Shown: positions 15,064-24,889, counted from the stretch's first letter. The stretch is 64,000 nt of DNA from JBBDJG01 sp040880005 (GCA_040880005.1 JBBDJG010000010.1:1-64000); one strand, 5' to 3'. Notes: a model not told the origin generated them from the sequence alone. Numbers and translations: made by a program.

Positions 15064-16077
15064 ATGGAGGCGTCCGGGAAGGCATTCGTGCGCGACCTCA
15101 CCGACGGACAGGCGGTCGATGCCGTGTTCATGGTTCGCGAGCGCAAACTCGCCACCAAGCGCAACGGCGAGGCTTACGCTCGCATCGGCCTCGGCGATTC
15201 CACCGGCAACCTCGCCGGCGTCTGCTGGAACGACGCCGAGGCGGCCTTCGAGCTGGCGCAGCCCGGAAACGCCGTGCGCGTCCACGGCAGGTACAGCGTG
15301 GATCAGCGCTATGGGCCGCAATTGACGATCCAGTCGCTCGATGTCGCCGGCGAGGGCGAGTACAGCCCGACCGACCTGATCAGTGGACCGGCAACAGGGG
15401 TCGATCAACTCGAGGCGGATCTGCGCCGGCTGGTCGAGACCGTGCGCAATCCCCACCTGCACGCGCTGCTCGACGAGCTGTTCGGCGAGCGCTCCGAGGT
15501 CTGGCAGCGGTTCCGCGCCGCACCGGCCGCGAAGTTCTACCACGAGGCCTACCCGCACGGCCTGCTCGAGCACACGCTCTCGGTGGGACAAGCCGTCAGC
15601 GCGATCTCGGCTTCCTTCGGGGCGATCGACCGTGACCTCGCAGTTACCGGAGCGCTGATCCATGACATCGGCAAGATCGAGGCCTACGCGACCGAAGGGG
15701 GCGCGATCGACCTGACCGACGACGGGCGGCTGCTCGGCGAGATCCCGCTCGGCTACTACATGGTTCGTCGCCGGATCGAGCAGATCGACGGCTTCTCCTG
15801 GAGCCTCGCGCGAGCGCTGCTGCACATCGTGCTCTCGCACCACGGCGCGCTCGCCAACGGCAGCCCGGTCGTGCCGATGACGCGCGAAGCCTGGCTGGTC
15901 CACATGATCGACAACCTCGGCGGCAAGCTCGGCAGCTTCGATCGCCTCCAGAAGGGCCTCGCCGAAGGCGAGAGCTGGTCGGCGTTCGACCGGGCGCTGG
16001 AGGGGTTCGCGTACTTCGCCTCGCGGGACGACGCTGCGCAAGGCGAGCAGGAGCTGCCCGCCGCGTCGGGCGAGTAA
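15064..16077 (+). CDS. YhaM-type 3'-5' exoribonuclease (OB fold + HD domain)
   Basis: A 337-residue protein. Residues 1-100 form an OB-fold nucleic-acid-binding domain (FVRDLTDGQAVDAVFMV, DSTGNLAGVCWND, VRVHGRYSV). The HD domain follows: HGLLEHTLSVG, ALIHDIGKIEAY (the HD pair) and IVLSHHGALANGSP. This order matches Bacillus YhaM. The ATG at 15064 (MEASGKAF) is chosen; the frame is open for about 950 bases upstream but there runs antisense to thiI. Divergent from thiI across a 124-bp promoter gap. Confidence 0.85.
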   Translation: MEASGKAFVRDLTDGQAVDAVFMVRERKLATKRNGEAYARIGLGDSTGNLAGVCWNDAEAAFELAQPGNAVRVHGRYSVDQRYGPQLTIQSLDVAGEGEYSPTDLISGPATGVDQLEADLRRLVETVRNPHLHALLDELFGERSEVWQRFRAAPAAKFYHEAYPHGLLEHTLSVGQAVSAISASFGAIDRDLAVTGALIHDIGKIEAYATEGGAIDLTDDGRLLGEIPLGYYMVRRRIEQIDGFSWSLARALLHIVLSHHGALANGSPVVPMTREAWLVHMIDNLGGKLGSFDRLQKGLAEGESWSAFDRALEGFAYFASRDDAAQGEQELPAASGE

Positions 16078-16156
16078 GCGCCACTCACGCGTCATTTGAA
16101 TACCCCAATTTGCGCGATCTTGCGCAGCCTGTTCCGAAGCCGAGCGGGACCAGTGA

Positions 16157-16162
16157 CTATGC
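16157..16162 (+). promoter_or_regulatory. -10-like TATGCT upstream of pafBC
   Basis: TATGCT ends 6 nt before an ATG at 16169, in frame with pafBC. Transcription would start at or near that ATG, giving either a leaderless protein with a 16-residue Arg/Cys-rich extension or a 48-nt leader before the ATG at 16217. Confidence 0.4.
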
Positions 16163-16216
16163 TTTGCAATGCGCTGCCGTCGCCCCCGTCGCCGGCCCGG
16201 TGCCGCTTGTTTCTGC

Positions 16217-18355
16217 ATGGCAAAGGACACTGAGAAGCTCATACGCCAGCTTTCGCTGATTTCGTTCCTGATGGCGGAACGGCGACCGGTTTCGGCGCTC
16301 GAAATCAAGCAGGACGTCGAGGGGTACAGCGAGATGAACGACGACGCGTTCGCGCGCCGTTTCTACGCCGATCGCGCCGAGCTGGACCAGCTCGGGATCT
16401 CGCTCAAGGTCGAGAAGCCGCCCGAGGGCTACTTCGAGGCCGAGCTGTACACACTCCCTGCCGAGAACTTCTACCTGCCGGAGATCCAGTTCGACGACTC
16501 CGAGCTGGCGGCGCTGCAGACGGCGCTCGTGCTGCTCGACGGCCGCTTCGCCTACGCCGAACCGCTGCGGCTGGCGCTGCAACAGATCTCATGGGGGCGC
16601 CCGTCGCCTTTCGGCGCGGCCGAGCAACGTTCGGTCGCAGTCGCGGTCACCGCCTCCGCCGGCGGACGCGAGCTGTCGCACAGGCTCGCCAAGGTCGAAA
16701 CCGCGATCTCGCGCCGCAAGACGATCGAGTTCGGCTACTACTCGATCGAGCGCGACGAGGAGGCCAAGCGCAAGGTCGATCCCTACCACTTGCTCTTTCA
16801 GGGCGGGCAGTTCTACCTGGTCGGCCACTCTCATGAACGTGACGCCGTGCGCGTTTTCCGTCTCTCACGCATCCGCGACAAGGTCTCCTACGCGAGCAAG
16901 GCGGAGCACGATTTCTCGCCACCGGAGGATTTCGACCCGTGGAGCTATGCGCAGCGGACCGACTGGCAGCTCGGCGAGCCGGTCGCCACCGCGAAGGTGT
17001 GGATCTCCGAGCGCATCGCGTGGCTGATCGAACGCGACTTCGGGAGACACGGCAAACTCGAGCCCGTGGCCGAGGCCGGCAGCCAGTGGCGCGCGGGCTC
17101 GGCGCGGGTGCCCGGGCCGGGCGTGGTACTCGTAACCGACTACGCCCAGACGCGCCACCTGATCGCCTGGGTGCTGGGCCTGGGTGAGAATGCGCGCATC
17201 GTCGGGCCGCGTGAGTTGGCCAACGAGGCGGCCGAGCGCGTCACGCTGGTGCTCGAACGCCACGAGGCCGACGTGCCCGCCTTCGTGGCCGAGCCGGTCA
17301 CCCCCCCGGTTCCCGTCCCCGCAGCCGAGTCGTCCAACGGCCAAGTCGCCGAGGACGCGAACGGGATCAGCGACACTCCGATCCGCCCGGAGCGCTTCGC
17401 TCGACTGGTCGCGCTCGCCGGCATCCTGATCCAGTCCGCGCGCGAGGGACGCAGGCCACGTGTGGACGAGGTGCGCGAGCGGCTCCAGCTCACCGACGAG
17501 GAGCTGCGCGAGGACCTCGACGTGCTCAACGTCGTCAACTTCGGCGGCGGCAGCTACGTGTTGTATGCGGAGATCCAGGGCGACGAAATCGACGTCGATC
17601 CCGAGCCCTACAGCGACAACTTCGCGCGGCCGGCACGGCTGCTGCCACTGGAGGCGAAGGCGCTGGTGGCCGCAATCGACCTGCTCGGCGATCACCTGCC
17701 CGAAGGCTCACTGACCTCCGCACGCGCGAAGATCGTGGCCGAGCTTGGGCAGGATCCCGCGCAGGAGGGTCTTCAGATAGCGCACACGACGACCGACGAT
17801 TCGGCGGTCGCGCACACGATCAACAAGGCGATCGCCGAGCGGCGCGTGCTCGAGCTCGAGTACTACAAGCAGAACGAGGACGAGTTCACCGAGCGCCGCG
17901 TCGAGCCCTACGCGCTGATCAACGGACGCGAAGGCTGGTACGTGTTCAGCTACGACCTCGATCGCGACGACACCCGCCACTTCCGGCTCGATCGGATCAA
18001 GAAGGCGAAGTTGACGCGCAAGAGCTTCGAGCGGCGCCCCGAGGTCGATCCGACCGCCGACATCGAGGGCTGGCCCCAGACCGGCGAGGTTTCCGCTTCC
18101 AGAGTGGCCCGGGTATGGATATCGCCCGAGCGAGCGCGCTGGGCGCGCGAACGCCGCGCGGTCGTCGAGGACCTCGCCGACGGCGCGGTGGTTGTCGAGC
18201 TGCCGTTCGCGGGGCTCGACTGGCTGGTGCGAGAGATCCTCAAAGAGGCGGGCGACGCAGTGGTGCTGGACCCGGTCGACGCCCGCGAGGCGGTGTTCGA
18301 GGCGGCCAAGAAGCTCGCCGGGCGCAGCCGGGCGAAGGTCAAGACCGCCGCGTAG
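16217..18355 (+). CDS. Fused PafB-PafC WYL-domain transcription regulator
   Basis: A 712-residue regulator made of two homologous halves. Each half has an N-terminal winged helix (DTEKLIRQLSLISFLMAERR; then RPERFARLVALAGILIQSAREGR), a WYL domain (EFGYYSIERDEEAKRKVDPYHLLF; LELEYYKQNEDEFTERRVEPYALI) and a WCX extension. This is PafB plus PafC in one chain; in mycobacteria they are separate genes whose heterodimer activates DNA-damage genes without LexA. The linker is around residues 375-400 (PVPAAESSNGQVAEDANG). An upstream ATG at 16169 would add 16 residues with poor codon bias. Confidence 0.87.
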   Translation: MAKDTEKLIRQLSLISFLMAERRPVSALEIKQDVEGYSEMNDDAFARRFYADRAELDQLGISLKVEKPPEGYFEAELYTLPAENFYLPEIQFDDSELAALQTALVLLDGRFAYAEPLRLALQQISWGRPSPFGAAEQRSVAVAVTASAGGRELSHRLAKVETAISRRKTIEFGYYSIERDEEAKRKVDPYHLLFQGGQFYLVGHSHERDAVRVFRLSRIRDKVSYASKAEHDFSPPEDFDPWSYAQRTDWQLGEPVATAKVWISERIAWLIERDFGRHGKLEPVAEAGSQWRAGSARVPGPGVVLVTDYAQTRHLIAWVLGLGENARIVGPRELANEAAERVTLVLERHEADVPAFVAEPVTPPVPVPAAESSNGQVAEDANGISDTPIRPERFARLVALAGILIQSAREGRRPRVDEVRERLQLTDEELREDLDVLNVVNFGGGSYVLYAEIQGDEIDVDPEPYSDNFARPARLLPLEAKALVAAIDLLGDHLPEGSLTSARAKIVAELGQDPAQEGLQIAHTTTDDSAVAHTINKAIAERRVLELEYYKQNEDEFTERRVEPYALINGREGWYVFSYDLDRDDTRHFRLDRIKKAKLTRKSFERRPEVDPTADIEGWPQTGEVSASRVARVWISPERARWARERRAVVEDLADGAVVVELPFAGLDWLVREILKEAGDAVVLDPVDAREAVFEAAKKLAGRSRAKVKTAA

Positions 18356-18416
18356 CCGTCCCGCCGGCCCGATCTGAAGCCGCCCTGACGGTCGGCCTGC
18401 CAGAATCAGGTCAACG

Positions 18417-20846
18417 ATGGGCCCGACGATCAAGATCCGCGCGCTGCCGACCGGCGTGGCCGGCGCTGCGGCGGCCGCTCTGGGTGGGGCGCTCGCCTGG
18501 TACCAACTCTTCAAGCGCCCGTTGCCTCGCGCCCGCGGCCGCCTGCGCGTCGGCGGCATCGACGCACCGGTCAACATCCTTCGCGATCGTCACGGCGTGC
18601 CGCACATCCGCACGCGCGGTGTCCAGGACCTGTTCTTCGGCGTCGGCTTCGTGCATGGGCAAGATCGCCTCTGGCAGCTCGAGTTCTTCCGACGCGCGAC
18701 CGCGGGGCGTATCTCCGAGTTCAGCGGGCCGGACGGGCTCGCCGTCGACCGGCTGATGCGCACGCTCGGCATGCGCCGCGCCGCCGAGCGCGAGGACCGC
18801 GAGATGTCCGGGAAGCTGCGCGATCTCTGCGAGGCCTACTGCTCGGGAATCAACGCGGCGATCGACTCGAGCAGCGCGCTGCCGCTCGAGTTCCAGATAC
18901 TGCGCATCGAGCCCGAACCGTGGCGCACCGTCGATCTGCTCGCCGCGTCGAAGCTGATGGCGTTCGGGCTCTCGACCAACTGGGAGATGGAGCTGCACCG
19001 CGCTCAACTCGTGCGCGACGCCGGCGCGGAGCGCGCCGCGCAGCTCGAGCCGCAGTACCCGCGCGGCACACCGATCATCACGACGCCCGGCAGTCCGTAC
19101 ACCGGTCAGGGCTCCAACCTCGCGCACCAGATCGAAAAGGTGAAAGAGGAGCTTGGGTTGACGATGCACGCGACGGGCTCCAACAACTGGGTCGTGTCGG
19201 GCGAGCGGTCGGTGACCGGCAGGCCGTTGCTGGCGTGCGATCCGCACCTGACGCTCACGATCCCTGACCTCTGGTACCACGTCGACCTCGCGTGCAACGA
19301 CTTTCGCGCACGCGGTGCGACGCTTCCGACCAATCCCTTCCCGGCCTACGCCCAGACCGAACACTGTGCGTGGGGCTACACGAACGTGATGGGCGACGTC
19401 CAGGATCTGTTCGTCGAGCGCTTCAACGAGGACGACCCGCGCCTGTACGAGTTCGACGGAGGCTGGCGCGAGGCCGAGATCGTGCGCGAGGAGATCCGCG
19501 TCAAGGGACGCTCAAAGCCCGAAGTGCTCGACGTCACGATCACGCACCACGGGCCGATCGTCAACGACTCGCTCGGCGCACACGACGAGCAGCCGCTTGC
19601 GCTGTCCTGGACCGGCCTCCAGCACCCGCTGCTGACCGACGCCGGCCATGAGGTCTTCTACGCCCGCAACGGCGACGAGCTGCTGGAGGCGGGGGCGCAT
19701 CACACGGCGCCGGCGCTCAACATGCTGTGGGCCGACCGCGACGGCAACATCGGCTACAAGCTGCTCGGCAAGCTGCCGATCCGCGAGGGCGGGTCTCCCG
19801 ACCTCCCCAAGCCGGGGTGGACCGGCGACTACGAGTGGGTTGGCACGATCCCCTACGACGAGCTTCCGAGCCACGTCAACCCGCCGCAGGGATTTCTCGT
19901 GACCGCCAACAACCGCATCGTCGACGACGACTACCCGCACCACATCACTTCGGAGTGGATGACGGGCTACCGCGCCCAGCGCATCGAGGACATGCTCGGC
20001 GAGCGTGAGCGACATTCGCTCGACGACTTCGAGCGAATGCAGATCGACTTCTACTCGTACCCCGGGATCGAGACGGTGCACCGCCTCTCACGCCTACAGG
20101 CGACCACTCAGCGCGAGATTCGCGCGATCGAGCGACTCAAGAGCTGGGACGGGGTGCTCGACGTCGACTCGATCGCCGGCAGTATCTACAGCGCGTTCAC
20201 CGTGGTGTTCGCAGAGGCCGTGGCGGAGGCGGCGATCCGCGACGAGCGGCTGCGCGGTCAGTACATGAATCGTTCCGAGGTGGAGCTGTTCGAAGTGATC
20301 TCCTCCCCGTGGCGCTTCAGCACCCGCCTGCTCGAGATGTGGGACGAGGGCGACCCAGCGTGGTTCGCCACCGATCAACATCCGCAGGGAAGGGAGTGGA
20401 ACGACGTGGCACTGGAGTGTCTGTCGAGAGCGCTCGACCTGCTTTCCGGGCGCTACGGCCCGAACTCCGACAAGTGGCGCTGGGGGCAGATCCACAAGGT
20501 CGAGTTCACGCACCCCTTTGGCAGCGCCAACGCGATCCTGCGACGAATCTTCAACCGCACCGTAGAGGCCGGCGGCGCGAGCGAGACGGTTACTCAAATC
20601 GGCTATCTGCCGACCGAGCCCTTCAAGGGAACCTGGGGGCCCGTGTACCGGATGCTCGCCGACATCGACGACCCGCAACGCTCGCGCTGGCAGATCACGA
20701 CTGGGCAGTCCGGTCAACCGGGGTCACGGCACTACGACGACAAGATCGGCGCGTGGCTCGACGGGCGCACCAACCCGGTCTACGCCGACGAGCAGGAACT
20801 GCGCGCGGCCGGGAGCGCAAGACACTTGCGACTCGACCCCGGCTGA
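18417..20846 (+). CDS. Penicillin acylase family Ntn hydrolase
   Basis: An 809-residue N-terminal-nucleophile amidohydrolase, normally self-cleaved into two chains. Residues 9-29 are a hydrophobic anchor. PVNILRDRHGVPHIRT and FVHGQDRLWQLEFFRRATAGRISE are the alpha-chain signatures. The beta chain should begin at the Ser in TGSNNWVVSG (about residue 258), followed by RPLLACDPHLTLTIPDLWY and WGYTNVMGDVQDLF. Substrate (beta-lactam, acyl-homoserine lactone or other amide) cannot be told. It stands alone between pafBC and the rhamnose cluster. Confidence 0.87.
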   Translation: MGPTIKIRALPTGVAGAAAAALGGALAWYQLFKRPLPRARGRLRVGGIDAPVNILRDRHGVPHIRTRGVQDLFFGVGFVHGQDRLWQLEFFRRATAGRISEFSGPDGLAVDRLMRTLGMRRAAEREDREMSGKLRDLCEAYCSGINAAIDSSSALPLEFQILRIEPEPWRTVDLLAASKLMAFGLSTNWEMELHRAQLVRDAGAERAAQLEPQYPRGTPIITTPGSPYTGQGSNLAHQIEKVKEELGLTMHATGSNNWVVSGERSVTGRPLLACDPHLTLTIPDLWYHVDLACNDFRARGATLPTNPFPAYAQTEHCAWGYTNVMGDVQDLFVERFNEDDPRLYEFDGGWREAEIVREEIRVKGRSKPEVLDVTITHHGPIVNDSLGAHDEQPLALSWTGLQHPLLTDAGHEVFYARNGDELLEAGAHHTAPALNMLWADRDGNIGYKLLGKLPIREGGSPDLPKPGWTGDYEWVGTIPYDELPSHVNPPQGFLVTANNRIVDDDYPHHITSEWMTGYRAQRIEDMLGERERHSLDDFERMQIDFYSYPGIETVHRLSRLQATTQREIRAIERLKSWDGVLDVDSIAGSIYSAFTVVFAEAVAEAAIRDERLRGQYMNRSEVELFEVISSPWRFSTRLLEMWDEGDPAWFATDQHPQGREWNDVALECLSRALDLLSGRYGPNSDKWRWGQIHKVEFTHPFGSANAILRRIFNRTVEAGGASETVTQIGYLPTEPFKGTWGPVYRMLADIDDPQRSRWQITTGQSGQPGSRHYDDKIGAWLDGRTNPVYADEQELRAAGSARHLRLDPG

Positions 20847-20857
20847 TCGATTCACGA

Positions 20858-21325
20858 GTGGCACGCAAGCGCGACCAGATCAAGATGTCCGAGCCCGAGC
20901 TGGGCGCCTTTCTCGCGAGCGAGCGCGTGGTCAGCGTGAGCACGAACGGGCGCGACGGATGGCCGCATGTGATGGCACTTTGGTACGTGATGCGCGACGG
21001 CGAGCCGTGGATCTACACCTACGCCGCCTCGCAGAAGGTGCGTAACCTCGAACGCGACGACCGTGCCACCTTGATGATCGAGACGGGCAACGAGTACCAG
21101 GAGCTGCGCGGGGTAATGCTCAAGACGCACGCCGAGATCCACCGCGAGCTGGACGAGGTGGCGCCAGTCGCGGAGGAGCTGTTCGCCAAGTACCAGGGAG
21201 GCACCGAGGTCGACGCGGCGACCCGCGACGCACTGCGCGCCCAGGCCGCGAAGCGCGTTGCGATCCGGTTTCGCGTCAGCGAGACCACGAGCTGGGACCA
21301 CTCGAAGCTCGGCGGGACGTACTAG
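20858..21325 (+). CDS. Split-barrel flavin/F420-type oxidoreductase family protein
   Basis: A 155-residue PPOX-like (pyridoxamine-phosphate-oxidase fold) protein: FLASERVVSVSTNGRDGWPHVMALWYVMRDGE, IYTYAASQKVRNLERDDRATLMI and the later RVAIRFRVSETTSWDHSKLGGTY are the pattern of actinobacterial F420- or FMN-binding enzymes. The cofactor is not decided by what I see. GTG start at 20858, alternative ATG at 20885. Its TAG shares a base with the GTG of rmlA (TAGTG), so it may lead the rhamnose operon. Confidence 0.75.
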   Translation: MARKRDQIKMSEPELGAFLASERVVSVSTNGRDGWPHVMALWYVMRDGEPWIYTYAASQKVRNLERDDRATLMIETGNEYQELRGVMLKTHAEIHRELDEVAPVAEELFAKYQGGTEVDAATRDALRAQAAKRVAIRFRVSETTSWDHSKLGGTY

Positions 21326-22398
21326 TGGCCGAGCTCAAGGGGCTGGTGCTGTCCGGCGGCAAGGGCACGCGCCTGCGCCCGATCACCCACACCAGCGCGA
21401 AGCAACTCGTCCCGATCGCCAACAAGCCTGTGCTGTTCTACGGGCTCGAGGCGATGGCCGAGGCCGGCATCTCGCAGGTCGGAGTGATCATCGCTCCCGA
21501 GACCGGGGACGCAATTCGCGAAGCGGTAGGCGACGGGTCCGAGTTCGGGATCCGGATCACCTATATCGAGCAGCACGAGCCCAAGGGTCTGGCCCACGCC
21601 GTGTTGACCGCCGAGCCGTTTCTCGACGAGTCGCCGTTCGTCATGTACCTCGGCGACAACCTGCTCAAGGACGGCATCGGCGAGTTGGTCGAAACGTTCA
21701 AGCGTTCGCAACCGGACGCGCTGATCCTGCTCACCGAGGTCGATGACCCCGAGCACTACGGCGTCGCCGAGCTGGACGGCGGTCGCGTCGTGCGCCTGGT
21801 CGAAAAGCCGAAGCAGCCGCCGTCCAACTTCGCGCTGGTCGGCGTGTACATGTTTACGCCCGCGATCTTCGAGGCCGCGCGCGCGATCGAGCCTTCGGAG
21901 CGTGGCGAGCTGGAGATCACCGACGCGATCCAGTTCTTGGTCGACGAGGGCAGACGGGTCGAGTCGCACACGGTCAAGGGCTGGTGGAAGGACACCGGCC
22001 AGCTCGAGGACGTGCTCGAGGCGAACAGATTGATACTCGAGGACCTCGATCCAAGAATGGACGGCGAGCTGATCGACTCGCAGGTGGAAGGTCGCGTGAT
22101 AGTCGAGCCGGGAGCGCGCCTGGAACGCTCGACGGTGCGCGGCCCGGCGATCATCGGCGCAGGAGCGCGCATCAGCGACGCCTACATCGGTCCCTATTCC
22201 GCGATCGACCGCGACGTCGTGATCGAGCGTTCCGAGGTCGAGCACTCGATCGTGCTCGAGGGCTCGAGCATCCGCGACCTCGGCGGTCGCATGGAGGCGA
22301 GCCTGATCGGGCGCAACGTCAAGCTCGAACGGTCGAACTCGAAGCCGAGGGCGTACCGTTTCATGGTGGGCGACAACGCCGACATCGAGATCCACTGA
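21325..22398 (+). CDS. rmlA: Glucose-1-phosphate thymidylyltransferase, long form
   Basis: First enzyme of dTDP-L-rhamnose synthesis, 357 residues. LVLSGGKGTRLRPIT is the nucleotide-binding G-x-G-T-R-L motif; MYLGDNLLKDG, EHYGVAELDGG, LVEKPKQPPSNFALVGVYMF and VKGWWKDTGQLEDVLEANR follow in family order. The C-terminal 110 residues are hexapeptide-like (IVEPGARLERSTVRGPAIIGAGARIS), a left-handed beta-helix seen in the long StrD-like subgroup and not in the 290-residue RmlA. GTG start overlaps the previous stop by one base. Confidence 0.9.
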   Translation: MAELKGLVLSGGKGTRLRPITHTSAKQLVPIANKPVLFYGLEAMAEAGISQVGVIIAPETGDAIREAVGDGSEFGIRITYIEQHEPKGLAHAVLTAEPFLDESPFVMYLGDNLLKDGIGELVETFKRSQPDALILLTEVDDPEHYGVAELDGGRVVRLVEKPKQPPSNFALVGVYMFTPAIFEAARAIEPSERGELEITDAIQFLVDEGRRVESHTVKGWWKDTGQLEDVLEANRLILEDLDPRMDGELIDSQVEGRVIVEPGARLERSTVRGPAIIGAGARISDAYIGPYSAIDRDVVIERSEVEHSIVLEGSSIRDLGGRMEASLIGRNVKLERSNSKPRAYRFMVGDNADIEIH

Positions 22399-22405
22399 GT
22401 AGCCG

Positions 22406-23251
22406 GTGAGAGTGCTCGTAACAGGCGCGGAAGGGATGCTCGGCAGCGACGTCGTGCGGGCGACGCGACTGATGAACCACGAGGTGCTCCCGGTCACGCA
22501 CGAGGAGCTCGACATCCGCGACGCGAAGGCGGTCGAGGCCGCATTCGTCGAGCGCTATCCGCACGCGGTAGTGAACTGCGCCGCCTGGACCGACGTGGAC
22601 GGAGCAGAGGACGATCCCGAGGGTGCGATGGCGGTCAACCGCGACGGCGCCCGCAACGTAGCCGCGGCCGCGGCTGCGCTGCGTGTGCCGGTCGTTCTTC
22701 CCTCGACCGACTACGTGTTCGACGGCAGTCACGGCGAGCCTTACATCGAATCGGACGAGGCCGATCCGCAATCCGAGTACGGACGCTCCAAGCTCGCGGG
22801 CGAGATCGCGACCGCGCAAGAGAATCCCGCGCACTTCGTCGTACGCACGTCGTGGCTTTTCGGCGTGGGCGGACACAACTTCGTCGAGACGATGCTTTCG
22901 CTGGCAACCGAACTTGGTGAGGTGCTTGTGGTCATGGACCAGGTCGGATGTCCGACCTACACCGGCCATCTGGCAGAGGCAATCCTGCGACTGCTCGACG
23001 GGGACATGTACGGCACCCACCACATCGCGGCCGCGGGCGAGTGTTCCTGGTACGAGTTCGCGATCGAGATCTTCCGCGCAGCGAAGCTCGACTGTCGCGT
23101 TATGGCGGCCACGACCGACATGGTGCCGCGCAAGGCCAAGCGCCCCGCCTACTCGGTGCTGGGCACCGAACGTGAGCATCCGATCCTGCTGCCCGACTGG
23201 CACGAGGGGTTGACCACCTACCTGGCCGATCGTGCGAGGACCGCGGCGTGA
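22406..23251 (+). CDS. rmlD: dTDP-4-dehydrorhamnose reductase
   Basis: Last enzyme of the dTDP-L-rhamnose pathway, 281 residues. VLVTGAEGMLGSDVV is the Rossmann turn; VVNCAAWTDVDGAEDDP, STDYVFDG and YGRSKLAGE (YxxxK) are diagnostic of RmlD, as is VVMDQVGCPTYTGHLAEAIL. GTG start 7 nt after the rmlA stop. Gene order rmlA-D-B-C differs from the enterobacterial B-D-A-C. Confidence 0.92.
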   Translation: MRVLVTGAEGMLGSDVVRATRLMNHEVLPVTHEELDIRDAKAVEAAFVERYPHAVVNCAAWTDVDGAEDDPEGAMAVNRDGARNVAAAAAALRVPVVLPSTDYVFDGSHGEPYIESDEADPQSEYGRSKLAGEIATAQENPAHFVVRTSWLFGVGGHNFVETMLSLATELGEVLVVMDQVGCPTYTGHLAEAILRLLDGDMYGTHHIAAAGECSWYEFAIEIFRAAKLDCRVMAATTDMVPRKAKRPAYSVLGTEREHPILLPDWHEGLTTYLADRARTAA

Positions 23252-23261
23252 GGGCACTCCG

Positions 23262-24269
23262 ATGAAGACGCTGGTGACCGGCGGCGCCGGATTCATCGGC
23301 TCGAACTTCGCGCGCCACATACTGGCCGCGACCCCCGCCGACGAGGTGGTGGTGCTCGACAAGCTCACCTACGCGGGGCGCGTGGAGACGATCCAGGACC
23401 TGATCGACGCCGGGCGCTGCAGTTTCGTGCAGGGCGACATCTGCGATTCGGAATCCGTCCGCTCCGCGATGGAAGGCTGCGACGCGGTGGTGAACTTCGC
23501 GGCCGAGTCGCACGTCGATCGCTCGATCGACGAGCCGGGGCACTTCATTCAGACCGACATCTACGGGACTTACGTGCTGCTCGAGCAGGCGCGCGAACTG
23601 GGTGTCGGCCGCTACCTGCAGGTATCGACTGACGAGGTCTACGGATCGATCGAGCAGGGCTCGTTCAGCGAGGCCAGTGCGCTCGATCCCTCCTCCCCCT
23701 ACTCCGCCTCCAAAGCCGGTGGCGACCTGCTGGTCGCCGCGTACTGCCGCACCTACGGGGTCGATGCGCTCGTCTGCCGCGCTTCGAACAACTACGGCCC
23801 CTACCAGTATCCCGAGAAGCTGATCCCGCTCTGCGTGCTCAACGCCCTGCACGGTGACCCTCTGCCCGTCTATGGGGACGGGATGCAGGTGCGCAACTGG
23901 CTGCATGTGTCCGATCACTGCCGCGCGCTCGAACTGGTGCTGCGCGATGGGCGAGCCGCCGAGACCTACAACATCGGCGGGCCCGACGAGCTGTCCAACA
24001 TCGAGGTCGTGCGCAAGATCGTCGAGCTGGCAGGGGCCGACGAGTCGCTGATCGAATTCGTGACCGACCGCCCGGGCCACGATCGTCGTTACTCGCTGGC
24101 CTCGGAGCGGACGATCGGGCTCGGCTGGGAGGCACAGATCCAGTTCGAGACGGGCCTGCGCGAAACGGTGCAGTGGTATCGCGAGAACGCGTGGTGGTGG
24201 GAGCCGGTCCGCTCGAGCGACTATCGCGACTACTACGAACGTCAATACGGGCAGAAGCTGAGGTCGTGA
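23262..24269 (+). CDS. rmlB: dTDP-glucose 4,6-dehydratase
   Basis: Second step of dTDP-L-rhamnose synthesis, 335 residues. VTGGAGFIGSNFARH binds NAD; LDKLTYAGR, NFAAESHVDRSI, STDEVYGS (the Thr-Asp-Glu catalytic triad region) and SASKAGGDLLVAAY (with Y and K of the SDR pair in YSASK) are all intact, as is NNYGPYQYPEKLIPL. The ATG at 23262 is used; upstream in-frame codons overlap the rmlD end. Its stop overlaps the rmlC GTG as GTGA. Confidence 0.94.
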   Translation: MKTLVTGGAGFIGSNFARHILAATPADEVVVLDKLTYAGRVETIQDLIDAGRCSFVQGDICDSESVRSAMEGCDAVVNFAAESHVDRSIDEPGHFIQTDIYGTYVLLEQARELGVGRYLQVSTDEVYGSIEQGSFSEASALDPSSPYSASKAGGDLLVAAYCRTYGVDALVCRASNNYGPYQYPEKLIPLCVLNALHGDPLPVYGDGMQVRNWLHVSDHCRALELVLRDGRAAETYNIGGPDELSNIEVVRKIVELAGADESLIEFVTDRPGHDRRYSLASERTIGLGWEAQIQFETGLRETVQWYRENAWWWEPVRSSDYRDYYERQYGQKLRS

Positions 24270-24826
24270 GCGAACAACGCTGTCGCCGGCTGGAAACGAG
24301 GCTCGACGGACTGGTGTTGGTGGAGCCGACCTCGTTCGGGGACGATCGCGGCTTCTTCTTGGAGACGTATCGCCGGGACGAGTACGCGAAGCTCGGGATC
24401 GACGTCGAGTTCGTGCAGGACAACCACTCGCGCTCGGGTCGCGGCGCGGTGCGCGGGCTGCACTTCCAGATCGCGCCTGGCCAGGCGAAGCTCGTGCGCA
24501 CCGCGCGGGGCGCGATCTACGACGTGGCTCTCGACTTGCGCAAGGACTCTGCGACCTTCGGTGAGTGGGAGGCGGTCGCGCTCACCGACGACAACCACCG
24601 CCAGCTGTTTGTGCCGGCCGGCTTTGCGCACGGCTTCTGCGTGACGAGCGAGATTGCCGACGTCACCTACAAGGTCTCCAACTACTACGACTCCGCGACC
24701 GAGCGCGGCATCGCCTTCGACGACCCCGCGCTCGCGATTCCCTGGCCGGCCGACGACCCGGTCGTGTCGAGTCGCGATCGTTCCAACCCGACGTTCGAGC
24801 AGATGGCGCCGGGCCTTCGCTGGTAG
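24266..24826 (+). CDS. rmlC: dTDP-4-dehydrorhamnose 3,5-epimerase
   Basis: Third step of dTDP-L-rhamnose synthesis, 186 residues, cupin fold. EPTSFGDDRGFFLETYR, FVQDNHSRSGRGAVRGLHFQ (catalytic His in LHFQ), GAIYDVALDLRKDS and VPAGFAHGFCVTSE with KVSNYYD (catalytic Tyr region) are the family signatures. GTG start overlaps the rmlB stop. The gene closes the operon; the 137 bases after it change abruptly to A+T-rich sequence. Confidence 0.93.
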   Translation: MSEQRCRRLETRLDGLVLVEPTSFGDDRGFFLETYRRDEYAKLGIDVEFVQDNHSRSGRGAVRGLHFQIAPGQAKLVRTARGAIYDVALDLRKDSATFGEWEAVALTDDNHRQLFVPAGFAHGFCVTSEIADVTYKVSNYYDSATERGIAFDDPALAIPWPADDPVVSSRDRSNPTFEQMAPGLRW

Positions 24827-24889
24827 TTGCCTCTGGCAGCGCAGTCGGTACCTGGCAGCTGGACCGAGCTCGGATGGGGCTTGCCTATG

